Shown: positions 1 to 5,964, counted from the first letter of the stretch. The stretch: 13,364 nt of DNA from Candidatus Luteimonas excrementigallinarum (GCA_019115725.1 DXCY01000073.1:1-13364), one strand, 5' to 3'. The notes: a model not told the origin generated them from the letters alone. Made by a program: numbers and translations.

Positions 1-174
1 GTGCCCAACCGTCAGCTGTTCCACCCGCGTGTCGCGTTGGGCAGCCATCACCCCGGCGAGCACGTGCGCCAGTCCGGCACCAATGATTGCCGTGAGCAAC
101 ACGCCCACCAGCGATTCCAGCAGAATGTCGCCGCGTTGCAGATGCCTGCGGCTGCGCTCAGTACAGGGAGACAT
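1..174 (-). CDS. Prepilin-like minor pilus protein, PilV-like (partial)
   Basis: Only the first 58 codons are present; the gene continues past the left edge. The ATG at 174 lies inside the end of the upstream FimT-like gene (17-nt overlap), which suggests translational coupling. The N-terminus has a basic leader, then Gly15 as the prepilin peptidase site, followed by DILLE with the conserved Glu at +5 (Glu20) and a hydrophobic stretch (about residues 21-44). This is the type III signal of pilins and pseudopilins. Position +1 is Asp rather than the usual Phe or Met, which is unusual. Third place in a PilE/FimT/X operon suggests a PilV-type minor pilin that would prime or join the pilus tip, but the family cannot be fixed from 58 residues. 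PilW, PilX and PilY1 genes would be expected further on, outside the window (inference). Confidence 0.75.
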   Translation of the reverse strand, partial: MSPCTERSRRHLQRGDILLESLVGVLLTAIIGAGLAHVLAGVMAAQRDTRVEQLTVGH

Positions 175-646
175 CGGCCATCCCCCTGTTCTCGCCGCGT
201 ACCAGGATCTCCACCGCTTGCACCCCATGACAGGCCGGCGATGGTGGCAACAGCTGGCCGCGACTGTTGAATCCAGCCAGGCAAACCGGCGCATCCGGCT
301 CAGGCTCCGGCAAGCCGTACAGCGTAATCGTGTTGTGCACGGCTCCCGACCACACCGCGCCGTACACATCGCGGACTTCCAGGGTGCGACCGCCGGTGTC
401 GCCAGGGCTTGTCCAGTACACCGCGGCAACGGGCAGGCTCGCCGCGCGGCCATCCGGATTGCGCATGGCTCGGGCCCGCGCCTCGCCCGTGGCCTCCCAC
501 AGCACCCCCCGCGCCTGCAGCTGGCGGTTGTTGTCTGTCCACTGCATGCCAAACGGCATGCTCGCCAGCAGCAGCAGCGACGCAATGGCCAGCGTGATCA
601 TCAGCTCCACGAGGGTAAAGCCGGCGAGCCGGGGCTGTCTCACCAT
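158..646 (-). CDS. FimT/GspH-like minor pseudopilin
   Basis: The 162-residue protein begins with a short leader ending in Gly9, then FTLVELMITLAIASLLLLAS, with Phe at +1 and Glu14 at +5. This is a class III prepilin signal followed by the hydrophobic alpha1 helix. The rest is a soluble domain with a late Cys pair (PVCLAG and SPACHG), as in FimT/GspH-type pseudopilins of type IV pilus systems. Its product should be processed by the prepilin peptidase PilD and sit in the inner membrane or the pilus tip. The ATG at 646 overlaps the stop of the preceding pilin-like gene by 7 nt, and its own stop overlaps the next gene by 17 nt, so the three are almost certainly one operon. FimT in some species binds DNA during natural transformation; whether this one does cannot be told from the sequence. 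Confidence 0.88.
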   Translation of the reverse strand: MVRQPRLAGFTLVELMITLAIASLLLLASMPFGMQWTDNNRQLQARGVLWEATGEARARAMRNPDGRAASLPVAAVYWTSPGDTGGRTLEVRDVYGAVWSGAVHNTITLYGLPEPEPDAPVCLAGFNSRGQLLPPSPACHGVQAVEILVRGENRGMADVSLY

Positions 647-1113
647 GAGACGTCTCCGACCGACGGGCAGCCGGACAGCGCCCGCTGGTTGTCGGCGGTC
701 AGCGACAGGGTGCAGCCTTTCAGCCGTCCCGCAGTGCCCACTGCTGTCAGCGTGTAGCCGGTATCGGCCGTGTAGGAGAAGGAAAATTCCTGCGCGGTGG
801 ACGCGGGTGACCAGCCGGGAAAGGCATCACGGACGGCTGCCGTACCGGCGGCCGCGTCGGCAGGGTAGGCCAGCGCCCGCTGCCGATGGTTCTCAACCAG
901 CGCTGAAAGCGCCATCAGATCGGACTGGGCAGTGCGGATCTTGCTGCGGCTGACGTAATTCTGGTAGCCGGGAACAGCGACAGTGGCCAGGATCGCGATG
1001 ATCGCAACCACAACCATGAGTTCAACGAGGGTAAACCCGCGTGGCAGGCTCGCGGAAGCACGTGCGCCACGAATCCCAGGCGCGGAGAGGTGGTGGAGGA
1101 TTGGCGAATTCAT
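640..1113 (-). CDS. PilE-like type IV minor pilin
   Basis: A 157-residue pilin-like protein. Residues 1-26 are a basic leader ending in PRG, cut before FTLVELMVVVAIIAILATVA (Phe27 at +1, Glu31 at +5). A C-terminal disulfide loop is likely between Cys134 and Cys149, as in PilE-type minor pilins. The open frame extends upstream to a TTG at 1191, but that codon lies within or upstream of the sigma-54 promoter at 1185-1200 and before the expected transcript start near 1174, so the ATG at 1113 is the better start. No strong Shine-Dalgarno sequence is visible. It is the first gene of a tightly overlapping operon with the FimT-like and PilV-like genes. Minor pilins of this kind prime pilus assembly and help present the tip adhesin. 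A major pilin role is less likely given the operon context and the separate pilins near pilB. Confidence 0.87.
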   Translation of the reverse strand: MNSPILHHLSAPGIRGARASASLPRGFTLVELMVVVAIIAILATVAVPGYQNYVSRSKIRTAQSDLMALSALVENHRQRALAYPADAAAGTAAVRDAFPGWSPASTAQEFSFSYTADTGYTLTAVGTAGRLKGCTLSLTADNQRALSGCPSVGDVSW

Positions 1114-1184
1114 GAAGCACCGGAACGTTGGAGTAGACGCCGCTGGGGCCACTCCCTGAATGGGGGCGGTGGTGCTCAATATCA

Positions 1185-1200
1185 AGCACAAACCGTGCCA
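1185..1200 (-). promoter_or_regulatory. Sigma-54 promoter of the minor-pilin operon
   Basis: The minus strand reads TGGCACggtttGTGCT, matching TGGCAC-N5-TTGCW at every fixed base except one, with the essential GG-N10-GC spacing kept. Transcription would start near 1174, giving a leader of about 60 nt before the ATG at 1113. Sigma-54 with the activator PilR is the known control of pilin genes in Pseudomonas aeruginosa; its use here is inferred. Confidence 0.72.
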
Positions 1201-1238
1201 ATCATCACACCCCGATGCCTGGCCCGGGCACCCCTCGC

Positions 1239-1262
1239 GTCGGCCGCATAGGGCCGACCTAC
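1239..1262 (-). repeat. REP element, GGCC subtype, minus orientation
   Basis: A 24-nt imperfect palindrome; its minus strand begins GTAGGTCGGCCC and ends GGCCGAC. It carries one change (CTATG in place of CTACG) relative to the other copies. It pairs head-to-head with the REP at 1264 across a single base. It sits between the pilB stop and the minor-pilin promoter. Confidence 0.88.
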
Positions 1263-1263
1263 G

Positions 1264-1287
1264 GTAGGTCGGGGCTACGCCCCCGAC
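1264..1287 (+). repeat. REP element, GGGG subtype, plus orientation
   Basis: Begins GTAGGTCGGGGCTACG and ends CCCCGAC. With the REP at 1239 it forms an inverted pair whose strong stems could end or stabilise the pilB transcript; no separate T-tailed terminator is seen after pilB. Confidence 0.88.
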
Positions 1288-1317
1288 ACCCCGCTCACGA
1301 CCCGTACCGACTCCCCC

Positions 1318-3039
1318 TCAGTCCGTCGTCACCCGATCAATCTCCGCCAGACTCGTCACCCCCTGCTTCACCTTCATCAACCCCGACTGCCGCAGATCCC
1401 GCACCCCCGCCTTCTGCGCCGCCTCGGCAATCTGCAACGCATTGCCCCCCTGCAGCACAATCTCCTGGATCTCCTCGCTCATTGGCATCACCTGGTAGAT
1501 ACCGGTCCGCCCCTTGTACCCGCTGGTGCACTCATCACAGCCCACTGCATCAAAGATCTGCAGGCCTTCATGGATCTCATCGTTGGTGAATCCTTCCGCC
1601 AGCAGCGCTGCCTCCGGTAGCTCCAGCGGCTTCTTGCACCGGTTGCACAGCCGTCTAGCCAGTCGCTGGGCAATCACCAGTGTCACTGAGCTGGTGATGT
1701 TGTACGGCGCTACGCCCATGTTCATCATGCGGGCAATGGTCTGGGGCGCATCGTTGGTATGCAGCGTGCTGAGCACCATGTGGCCGGTCTGGGCTGCCTT
1801 GATGGCGATCTCCGCGGTTTCCAGATCACGGATCTCACCCACCATGATCACATCCGGATCCTGACGCAGGAAACTGCGCAGCGCGGCGGCAAAGGTCATG
1901 CCGCGCTTCACGTTCATTTGAACCTGGTTGATTCCCGGTACCCGGATTTCCACGGGATCTTCCACCGTGGAAATGTTGCGTTCCTCGTTGTTGAGGATGT
2001 TCAGCGCCGTGTACAGGCTCACCGTTTTGCCCGAGCCGGTGGGGCCGGTGGCAAGCACCATGCCGTAAGGCTTCTGGATTGCCTCAAGGAACAGCTGCAT
2101 CTGGTCTTCTTCATAGCCCAGCTTCTCGATGCCCAGCTTGGCGGCGCTGCCATCGAGGATTCGGAGCACAACCTTTTCACCGAAAAGAGTGGGAAGGGTG
2201 CTGACGCGGAAGTCGATCTGCTTGGTCTTGCTGAGGTTGAGCTTGATGCGGCCGTCCTGCGGAACCCGTTTTTCTGCAATGTCCAGCTGCGCCATCACTT
2301 TCAATCGGGCGGTGATCCGCTGGTTGAGCTTTACCGGCATCTTCGCCGCCTGCTTCAGGATGCCGTCGATGCGCAGGCGGACCCGGTAGTCATTTTCGTA
2401 GGGCTCAAAGTGGATGTCTGAAGCGCCCTTCTTGATCGCGTCTACCAGCACTTTGTTGACGAATTTGACGATAGGCGTGTCATCGCCTTTCACATCGCTG
2501 CCGGAATCGCTCGCGGCATCGTCATCACCTACATCCAGGTTTTCCAGGCCTTCTGCGTCTTCCAGCGCATCGCCGAAGCTGTCGCTGGCATCCAGCCAGA
2601 TTTCCAGCGTGCGTCGTAGGATGTCCTCGTCAATCAGGATTGGTTCAACTGCCAGATTGGCGTTGAACTTGACCTCATCGAGCGCGCGCGTGTTGGTGGG
2701 ATCGCTGGTGCCTACGAACAGCTTTCCGCCACGTTTGAGCAGCGGCAGAACGCTGTGCTTGCGTAGCAGCTCGTCATTGACCAGCTTGATGGCGTTCTGG
2801 TCGACATCCATGGTGGCTGCGTCAAACAGTGGCATGCCGAACTCGATGGAGTTGGCGGCCGCGAGCTGTGCCGCTGACACCAGCTTCTTCTCACGTAGCC
2901 AACTTGCTACAGGTTTGCGCTCGGCTGTGGCTTTATCCAGCGCCTCGCGCGCTGCGCCCTCGTCCAGGGCGCCGTCAAGCACCAGGCGTCTGGCGATTCC
3001 GGTAATTCCCACCAGGTTGGCGGTTGCGATTGCGTTCAT
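1318..3039 (-). CDS. pilB: Type IV pilus assembly ATPase PilB
   Basis: A 573-residue GspE/PilB-family secretion ATPase, the usual length for PilB. It is the cytoplasmic hexameric motor that hydrolyses ATP to extend the type IV pilus by adding pilin subunits through PilC. Visible parts: an N-terminal MshEN/GspE-N-like domain (about residues 15-150), an acidic linker (about 152-187), and the ATPase domain with Walker A GPTGSGKT (332-339), the Asp box ISTVEDPVE around Glu360, Walker B DPDVIMVGEIRD (394-405), the His box TGHMVLSTLHTNDA (418-431), and four zinc-binding cysteines (Cys465, 468, 501, 504). The ATG at 3039 gives the expected N-terminus; its ribosome site (GAAGAG) is modest. It starts 70 nt after the stop of the upstream pilin gene with no terminator between, so it is probably co-transcribed from the sigma-54 promoter at 3644-3659. 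pilC is not adjacent. Confidence 0.97.
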   Translation of the reverse strand: MNAIATANLVGITGIARRLVLDGALDEGAAREALDKATAERKPVASWLREKKLVSAAQLAAANSIEFGMPLFDAATMDVDQNAIKLVNDELLRKHSVLPLLKRGGKLFVGTSDPTNTRALDEVKFNANLAVEPILIDEDILRRTLEIWLDASDSFGDALEDAEGLENLDVGDDDAASDSGSDVKGDDTPIVKFVNKVLVDAIKKGASDIHFEPYENDYRVRLRIDGILKQAAKMPVKLNQRITARLKVMAQLDIAEKRVPQDGRIKLNLSKTKQIDFRVSTLPTLFGEKVVLRILDGSAAKLGIEKLGYEEDQMQLFLEAIQKPYGMVLATGPTGSGKTVSLYTALNILNNEERNISTVEDPVEIRVPGINQVQMNVKRGMTFAAALRSFLRQDPDVIMVGEIRDLETAEIAIKAAQTGHMVLSTLHTNDAPQTIARMMNMGVAPYNITSSVTLVIAQRLARRLCNRCKKPLELPEAALLAEGFTNDEIHEGLQIFDAVGCDECTSGYKGRTGIYQVMPMSEEIQEIVLQGGNALQIAEAAQKAGVRDLRQSGLMKVKQGVTSLAEIDRVTTD

Positions 3040-3109
3040 CGGCTGAAGGCTCTTCTGTTATCGCTGTGACTTTACCGCAACGCCGGGAGCATGGAGCAAC
3101 GCGTTTATC

Positions 3110-3571
3110 TCACGCTGATAGCAGTTGCTGCCTGGTCAGCGCTGTGGAGATCTCTCGGTCGCGGCATTCTGCCGGGAGCTGGGAGGTCGAAGCGTTGTTG
3201 ACTTCGCGACATGTCCAGGTGATGGCAGCAGAGTTCCGAGCGGGTTCGAGCTTGAAAATGGCCAAAGGGTTGCCGCCGGTTCCACGGGTGGTGGCGGTGA
3301 TCACGCCGTCATCGTCAATGGCAATCGAGGCGCAGTAGCGCGTCTCGGCGCCGTTTCCATATGCAGTGTCTTCTGCGCTGAACTCTGCCAGCTCATGCAT
3401 TCCTCCTCCTACGCTTGCTTTGGCGGCTGCGGCGAGGCTGAGGCACTCGGAGTTTCTGGCGCGAATTGAATAGTCCCGATAGGACGGCAGCGCAATGGCA
3501 ATCAGGGCGCCGAGAATCGCAATTACGATCATGAGTTCAATCAGGGTGAAACCCCGTTGTTCGACTTTCAT
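3110..3571 (-). CDS. pilA: Type IV pilin, PilA-like (pilB-proximal copy)
   Basis: A 153-residue type IVa pilin. The leader is short and basic (MKVEQRG), cut after Gly7 before FTLIELMIVIAILGALIAIA, with Phe8 at +1 and Glu12 at +5. The globular part has four cysteines (43, 80, 121, 136); Cys121-Cys136 would close the C-terminal D-loop. The ATG at 3571 has a GAGAAG ribosome site. It is a diverged tandem paralogue of the pilin at 3733-4230: the N-terminal helix and the run up to the first Cys are nearly the same, while the rest differs in sequence but keeps the cysteine layout. It lies directly upstream of pilB and has its own sigma-54 promoter. Which of the two paralogues is the main fibre subunit cannot be told from sequence; the other copy has the stronger ribosome site and its own terminator. 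Confidence 0.93.
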   Translation of the reverse strand: MKVEQRGFTLIELMIVIAILGALIAIALPSYRDYSIRARNSECLSLAAAAKASVGGGMHELAEFSAEDTAYGNGAETRYCASIAIDDDGVITATTRGTGGNPLAIFKLEPARNSAAITWTCREVNNASTSQLPAECRDREISTALTRQQLLSA

Positions 3572-3643
3572 TGTGCTTCTCAGGCAACCCTCGAAAAGAA
3601 ATCTGCAACTTCATACAAATGTTACGTCGCCAATATTTTCTTA

Positions 3644-3659
3644 AGCAAGCACTGTGCCA
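3644..3659 (-). promoter_or_regulatory. Sigma-54 promoter of pilA-pilB
   Basis: The minus strand reads TGGCACagtgcTTGCT, an exact match to the sigma-54 consensus TGGCAC-N5-TTGCW with correct spacing. The transcript would start near 3633, about 60 nt before the pilin ATG at 3571. It lies just downstream of the strong terminator at 3684-3719, so this unit is separated from the upstream pilin gene. Confidence 0.85.
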
Positions 3660-3683
3660 GTTCTACTTGGTTTTTAGGTTTTA

Positions 3684-3719
3684 AAAAAAGAGACCCCGGA
3701 ATTCCGGGGTCTCTTTTTT
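3684..3719 (-). terminator. Rho-independent terminator of the second pilin gene
   Basis: A perfect inverted repeat of 36 nt centred on GGAATTCC, with a GC-rich core (GAGACCCCGG) flanked by A-runs on one side and T-runs on the other. It works equally on both strands by symmetry. It starts 13 nt after the pilin stop at 3733 and should isolate that abundant short transcript from the pilA-pilB unit. Confidence 0.95.
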
Positions 3720-3732
3720 ACCATATTGCCGA

Positions 3733-4230
3733 TTAGTCTTGGTTGCCAGCGGGGGGGGCGTCCTCCGAGGTGCCACGGCACTCTGCCGGAGCGTGTGCGG
3801 GCTGGCTACTTGCATTGCGAGTGCAGCGCCACTCGATAGCTGCTGCGGATGCGGAATCGCCAGCGGAGGCCACCGAGGGTGTGAAGTTGAATTCGACCAC
3901 GCCTCCCGTTGCGCTCTTTGATGCGATGCGGAAGGCGGTAGGCGTTCCCGTACCGGAGCCAGCAGTAGAGATCGTTGCAGCTTCGCAATAATCTGTGGCG
4001 GCGGGCGTATAGCCGGCTGCTGCAAAGTCCGCAGGCCAAGTCCCATTGGATTGGAAGGTTTCGGTAATGGCCAGTTTTGGCGAAGCAGCGATGCTGACAC
4101 ATTCAGCATTCTTGGCGCGGATCGAATAGTCCTGATAGGCCGGCAGTGCAATGGCAATCAGGATGCCGAGGATCGCGATCACGATCATCAGTTCGATCAG
4201 GGTAAAACCCTTTTGCATGGACTTCTTCAT
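3733..4230 (-). CDS. pilA: Type IV pilin, PilA-like (second copy)
   Basis: A 165-residue type IVa pilin. The leader MKKSMQKG is cut after Gly8 before FTLIELMIVIAILGILIAIA, with Glu13 at +5. Cysteines are at 44, 82, 136 and 151; Cys136-Cys151 would form the D-loop. The stretch after the helix (YQDYSIRAKNAECVSIAA) closely resembles that of the neighbour at 3110-3571, so the pair arose by duplication. The ATG at 4230 is preceded by AGGGGA at good spacing, the best ribosome site in the pilus region. With its own sigma-54 promoter and a strong terminator on the other side, it is a single-gene unit suited to high expression, which favours it as the major pilin (inference). The C-terminal tail past Cys151 is Pro/Ala/Glu-rich and likely flexible. 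Confidence 0.94.
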   Translation of the reverse strand: MKKSMQKGFTLIELMIVIAILGILIAIALPAYQDYSIRAKNAECVSIAASPKLAITETFQSNGTWPADFAAAGYTPAATDYCEAATISTAGSGTGTPTAFRIASKSATGGVVEFNFTPSVASAGDSASAAAIEWRCTRNASSQPAHAPAECRGTSEDAPPAGNQD

Positions 4231-4557
4231 GGTGTATCCCCTAGAGGTTGTTGAAAGTCACGTGCCGCATGGCCGGCTGGCGCCGGGTCCGTTGGGCAGC
4301 CGTGCGACACCGCACGTGCAGTGATGAGTACGCAGGATGCGTGCCAATGTGGACATTGTGGGGGCGGTCAAGTGGTTTGATCGGGGTGGATCACAGTTGT
4401 GGGGGTGCGTTGCGGGGTGGTGGTGACGGGTTGCGTCACTTTCCGGCGTGAACTGACAAAGTTTTGATCTGGGGTTTACCCTTGGTTGTGTGAAGTGTGA
4501 TGGGGGTCGCGATTCGGGCGGGTTCGCGAGCGTTGGTGTCGGGGGCGTAGCCCCGAC
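4231..4557. other. Intergenic region upstream of the second pilin gene
   Basis: No gene is supported in these 327 nt. They hold the sigma-54 promoter at 4331-4346, two small inverted repeats upstream of it (4392-4401 and 4423-4439) and most of a REP at 4538-4561. The base composition around 4440-4500 is less GC-rich than the flanks. Confidence 0.7.
4331..4346 (-). promoter_or_regulatory. Sigma-54 promoter of the second pilin gene
   Basis: The minus strand reads TGGCACgcatcCTGCG, with one mismatch in the -12 TTGC and the GG-N10-GC spacing kept. The start would be near 4320, leaving a 90-nt leader. Possible activator sites lie upstream, such as CACAGTTGTG at 4392-4401 and the inverted repeat GTGACG/CGTCAC at 4423-4439, at distances usual for enhancer-binding proteins; these are guesses. 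Confidence 0.7.
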
Positions 4558-4561
4558 CTAC
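4538..4561 (-). repeat. REP element, GGGG subtype, minus orientation
   Basis: A 24-nt palindrome that reads GTAGGTCGGGGCTACG on the minus strand. The TAG of its GTAG end is the stop codon of the RDD-family gene (4558-4560). Confidence 0.9.
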
Positions 4562-5031
4562 GGGCGTTTTGGTTCCCGGACTACGCGGGTGTTGCTGGCG
4601 CGGTCGTGCCAGGCCAGGCGGTCGCGGTCGAACCAGGCCCAGAAGAATCCAATGCCCCCGAGCAGCAGCGATGCGGTGCCCACCAGGTAGCGTCGCCACA
4701 GGTCTCCCCAGCCGGGCGCGGCGCCATCCGCGGTCACCAGTCGGATCCGCCACGGGCGCATGCCCAGGGTCTGGCCGCCGCGGCGCCAGCTCCAGGTGGC
4801 ATAGATGCCGGCGACGGCCCAGCAGGTCAGCCACAGCAGCCACTGCATCAGGCTGAAGGGTTCAATGTTGTGGCGCACGTCGCCGTGGATGGCGACATCC
4901 ACCAGCATGAACGGCACCGCGGTGAGGAACCACAGCGCCATCACCGGCCACAGGTCGTAGAACAGGGCAAGCAGGCGCCAGGGAATGTGGGTGCGTGGCG
5001 GGGTGGGGGCGGCAGTGGGTGTCTCTTCCAT
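4558..5031 (-). CDS. RDD family membrane protein
   Basis: A 157-residue inner-membrane protein of the RDD family (PF06271). Visible: an N-terminal Pro/Thr-rich tail, the conserved Arg just before the first helix (PWRLLALFYD, Arg19 and Asp26), about three hydrophobic segments (about 22-45, 60-82, 117-134), the central signature GQTLGMRPWRIRLV (86-99) and the C-terminal DRDRLAWHDRASNTRVV (135-151). Some RDD proteins act as sodium or proton antiporters, but most have no known role, and none can be assigned here. The frame opens five codons earlier at a TTG (5046); the ATG at 5031 is preferred. No Shine-Dalgarno is present, but TATCCT lies 6 nt before the ATG, which would fit a leaderless transcript. 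The stop codon is supplied by a REP. It is unrelated in function to the pilin genes next to it. Confidence 0.9.
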   Translation of the reverse strand: MEETPTAAPTPPRTHIPWRLLALFYDLWPVMALWFLTAVPFMLVDVAIHGDVRHNIEPFSLMQWLLWLTCWAVAGIYATWSWRRGGQTLGMRPWRIRLVTADGAAPGWGDLWRRYLVGTASLLLGGIGFFWAWFDRDRLAWHDRASNTRVVREPKRP

Positions 5032-5037
5032 GGGGCA

Positions 5038-5043
5038 AGGATA
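5038..5043 (-). promoter_or_regulatory. Possible -10 box of a leaderless RDD transcript
   Basis: TATCCT on the minus strand ends 6 nt before the ATG at 5031, so transcription would begin at or near the start codon. No convincing -35 box is seen. The layout resembles that before xerD. Confidence 0.35.
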
Positions 5044-5102
5044 CAAAGTGGTGCGACGCCGGACTGCCTGGGCGCTCGAACTGATCCCGGGACCGCTCCG
5101 CT

Positions 5103-5147
5103 TTACTCTTCCGTGTCGAGCTTGCGCTCAACGATCAGCCGATCCAT
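5103..5147 (-). pseudogene. 14-codon ORF with a strong ribosome site, possible gene remnant
   Basis: GCGGAGG followed by CAGAA and an ATG at 5147 opens a 14-codon frame, MDRLIVERKLDTEE, then TAA. The ribosome site is one of the best in the window, yet the frame ends at once. The opening residues recall the N-terminus of HepT-like (DUF86) toxins of the MntA-HepT type, so this may be the 5' stub of a lost gene. This is a weak resemblance over few residues. A leader peptide or chance are the alternatives. Confidence 0.25.
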
Positions 5148-5185
5148 TTCTGCCTCCGCTCGCGGAGCATGCGATCGATATGTGG

Positions 5186-5229
5186 TGCGTGTGGCGGTTC
5201 ACAGGTAGGTCGGCCCTACGCGGCCGACG
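5186..5229 (+). repeat. Left 44-nt direct repeat with REP, flanking higBA
   Basis: Includes a REP of the GGCC subtype in plus orientation (5205-5228), preceded by about 19 nt that also match the right copy (TGTGG-C/T-GGTTCACA). It is 41/44 identical to 5896-5939 by eye. Confidence 0.9.
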
Positions 5230-5257
5230 CGAGGGTGCTGCAACCGTTCGGTGGTGA

Positions 5258-5560
5258 TCAGGCCGCTTTTTGCGCCAGTGGCTGGATGCGTTCGAGTTCT
5301 TCCTGCAGCAGATCGCGGGCAACTTCAGTGTCGTGCCGGGCCTGGCCGCGCAGCCAGTAGCCATCGGTAAGACCGAAGTAGCGGCACAGCCGCAGGTCGG
5401 TGTCGGCGGAGATGGAGCGTTTGCCGGCCACGATGTCACCGATGCGCTGTGGGGGCACGCCGATGTCCTTGGACAGGCGGTAGCGCGTGATGCCCATGGG
5501 TTCCAGGAACTCATGCAGCAGGATTTCGCCGGGGTGGATGGGGGGGAGTTTCTTGGCCAT
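5258..5560 (-). CDS. higA: HigA-family antitoxin
   Basis: A 100-residue antitoxin and DNA-binding repressor of the HigA/VapI family. It begins MAKKLPPIHPGEILLHEF, the family's typical start, followed by a helix-turn-helix (about residues 24-55, including YRLSKDIGVPPQRIGDIVAG) and the YFGLTDGYWLRGQA segment. HigA binds and neutralises the HigB mRNA nuclease and represses the operon. The frame is open 54 codons further upstream, but this part overlaps the toxin gene and has no family match, so the ATG at 5560 is chosen. It starts 10 nt after the higB stop, giving the toxin-first order that defines hig modules. No strong ribosome site precedes it, suggesting coupling to higB translation. The module lies between REP-containing direct repeats. 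Confidence 0.95.
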   Translation of the reverse strand: MAKKLPPIHPGEILLHEFLEPMGITRYRLSKDIGVPPQRIGDIVAGKRSISADTDLRLCRYFGLTDGYWLRGQARHDTEVARDLLQEELERIQPLAQKAA

Positions 5561-5570
5561 GGCGGATGTC

Positions 5571-5864
5571 TCAGTGGTAATCGATGATTTCGACGTCAAG
5601 CGCGTCTGTGCCTTGCCAGCGGAAACACAGTCGGAACTGGTCGTTGATGCGGATGCTGTGCTGGCCTTTGCGATCGCCTCGCAGGGCTTCCAAGCGGTTA
5701 CCCGGTGGGACTCGGAGGTCATCCAGGCTGCCTGCCCAGTCGAGCTGCTCCAGCTTGCGTCTGGCGATACGTTCGATATGAGCGAACCGCCGGACCTTGT
5801 CTCGCCGGAAAAGCGCCTGCGTTTCCTTGCAGCGGAACGATTTGATCGCCATTGGTCCAGACAT
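5571..5864 (-). CDS. higB: HigB-family toxin (RelE/ParE superfamily)
   Basis: A 97-residue toxin. HigB toxins are ribosome-dependent mRNA interferases. Matching parts are IKSFRCKETQALF near the start, RRFAHIERIARRKLEQLD, the RVPPGNRLEALRGDRKGQHS block, SIRINDQFRLCFRW (70-83), and the C-terminal Asp95-Tyr96-His97, residues the family uses at its active end. Nothing looks truncated, so the toxin is probably functional. The ATG at 5864 has a GAGG 7 nt upstream and is chosen over the ATG at 5852, which lacks one; family members often start near the latter. The gene precedes higA in the operon. Overlapping inverted repeats just upstream (5864-5885) are the likely HigA operator. Confidence 0.95.
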   Translation of the reverse strand: MSGPMAIKSFRCKETQALFRRDKVRRFAHIERIARRKLEQLDWAGSLDDLRVPPGNRLEALRGDRKGQHSIRINDQFRLCFRWQGTDALDVEIIDYH

Positions 5865-5885
5865 TAACGCGCCTCGTTAATAACG
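5864..5885 (-). promoter_or_regulatory. Overlapping inverted repeats, likely HigA operator
   Basis: TTAACG-N5-CGTTAA (5864-5880) overlaps CGTTA-A-TAACG (5875-5885). They cover the higB ribosome site and start codon. HigA dimers autorepress by binding palindromes near their promoter; the assignment here rests on position and symmetry. Confidence 0.6.
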
Positions 5886-5895
5886 TCAAGCGTGA

Positions 5896-5939
5896 TGCCT
5901 GTGGTGGTTCACACGTAGGTCGGCCCTACGCGGCCGACG
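5896..5939 (+). repeat. Right 44-nt direct repeat with REP, flanking higBA
   Basis: Includes a GGCC-subtype REP in plus orientation (5915-5938) and the same upstream block as the left copy at 5186-5229, in the same orientation and 710 bp away. Confidence 0.9.
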
Positions 5940-5958
5940 GGCGACTGGTGCGGTGCGG

Positions 5959-5964
5959 TATCGT
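5959..5964 (+). promoter_or_regulatory. Possible -10 box of a leaderless xerD transcript
   Basis: TATCGT ends 6 nt before the xerD ATG at 5971 and no Shine-Dalgarno is present, so the message may start at the ATG. No -35 box is convincing. The REP at 5915-5938 lies just upstream. Confidence 0.35.

Noticed and set aside
1114..1191. TTG start at 1191 for the PilE-like gene
   Set aside because: It would give a 52-residue leader and lies within the sigma-54 promoter, upstream of the predicted transcript start.
2414..3046. A 210-codon Ser-rich frame opposite pilB
   Set aside because: Antisense shadow of the N-terminal half of pilB with no start signal or domain.
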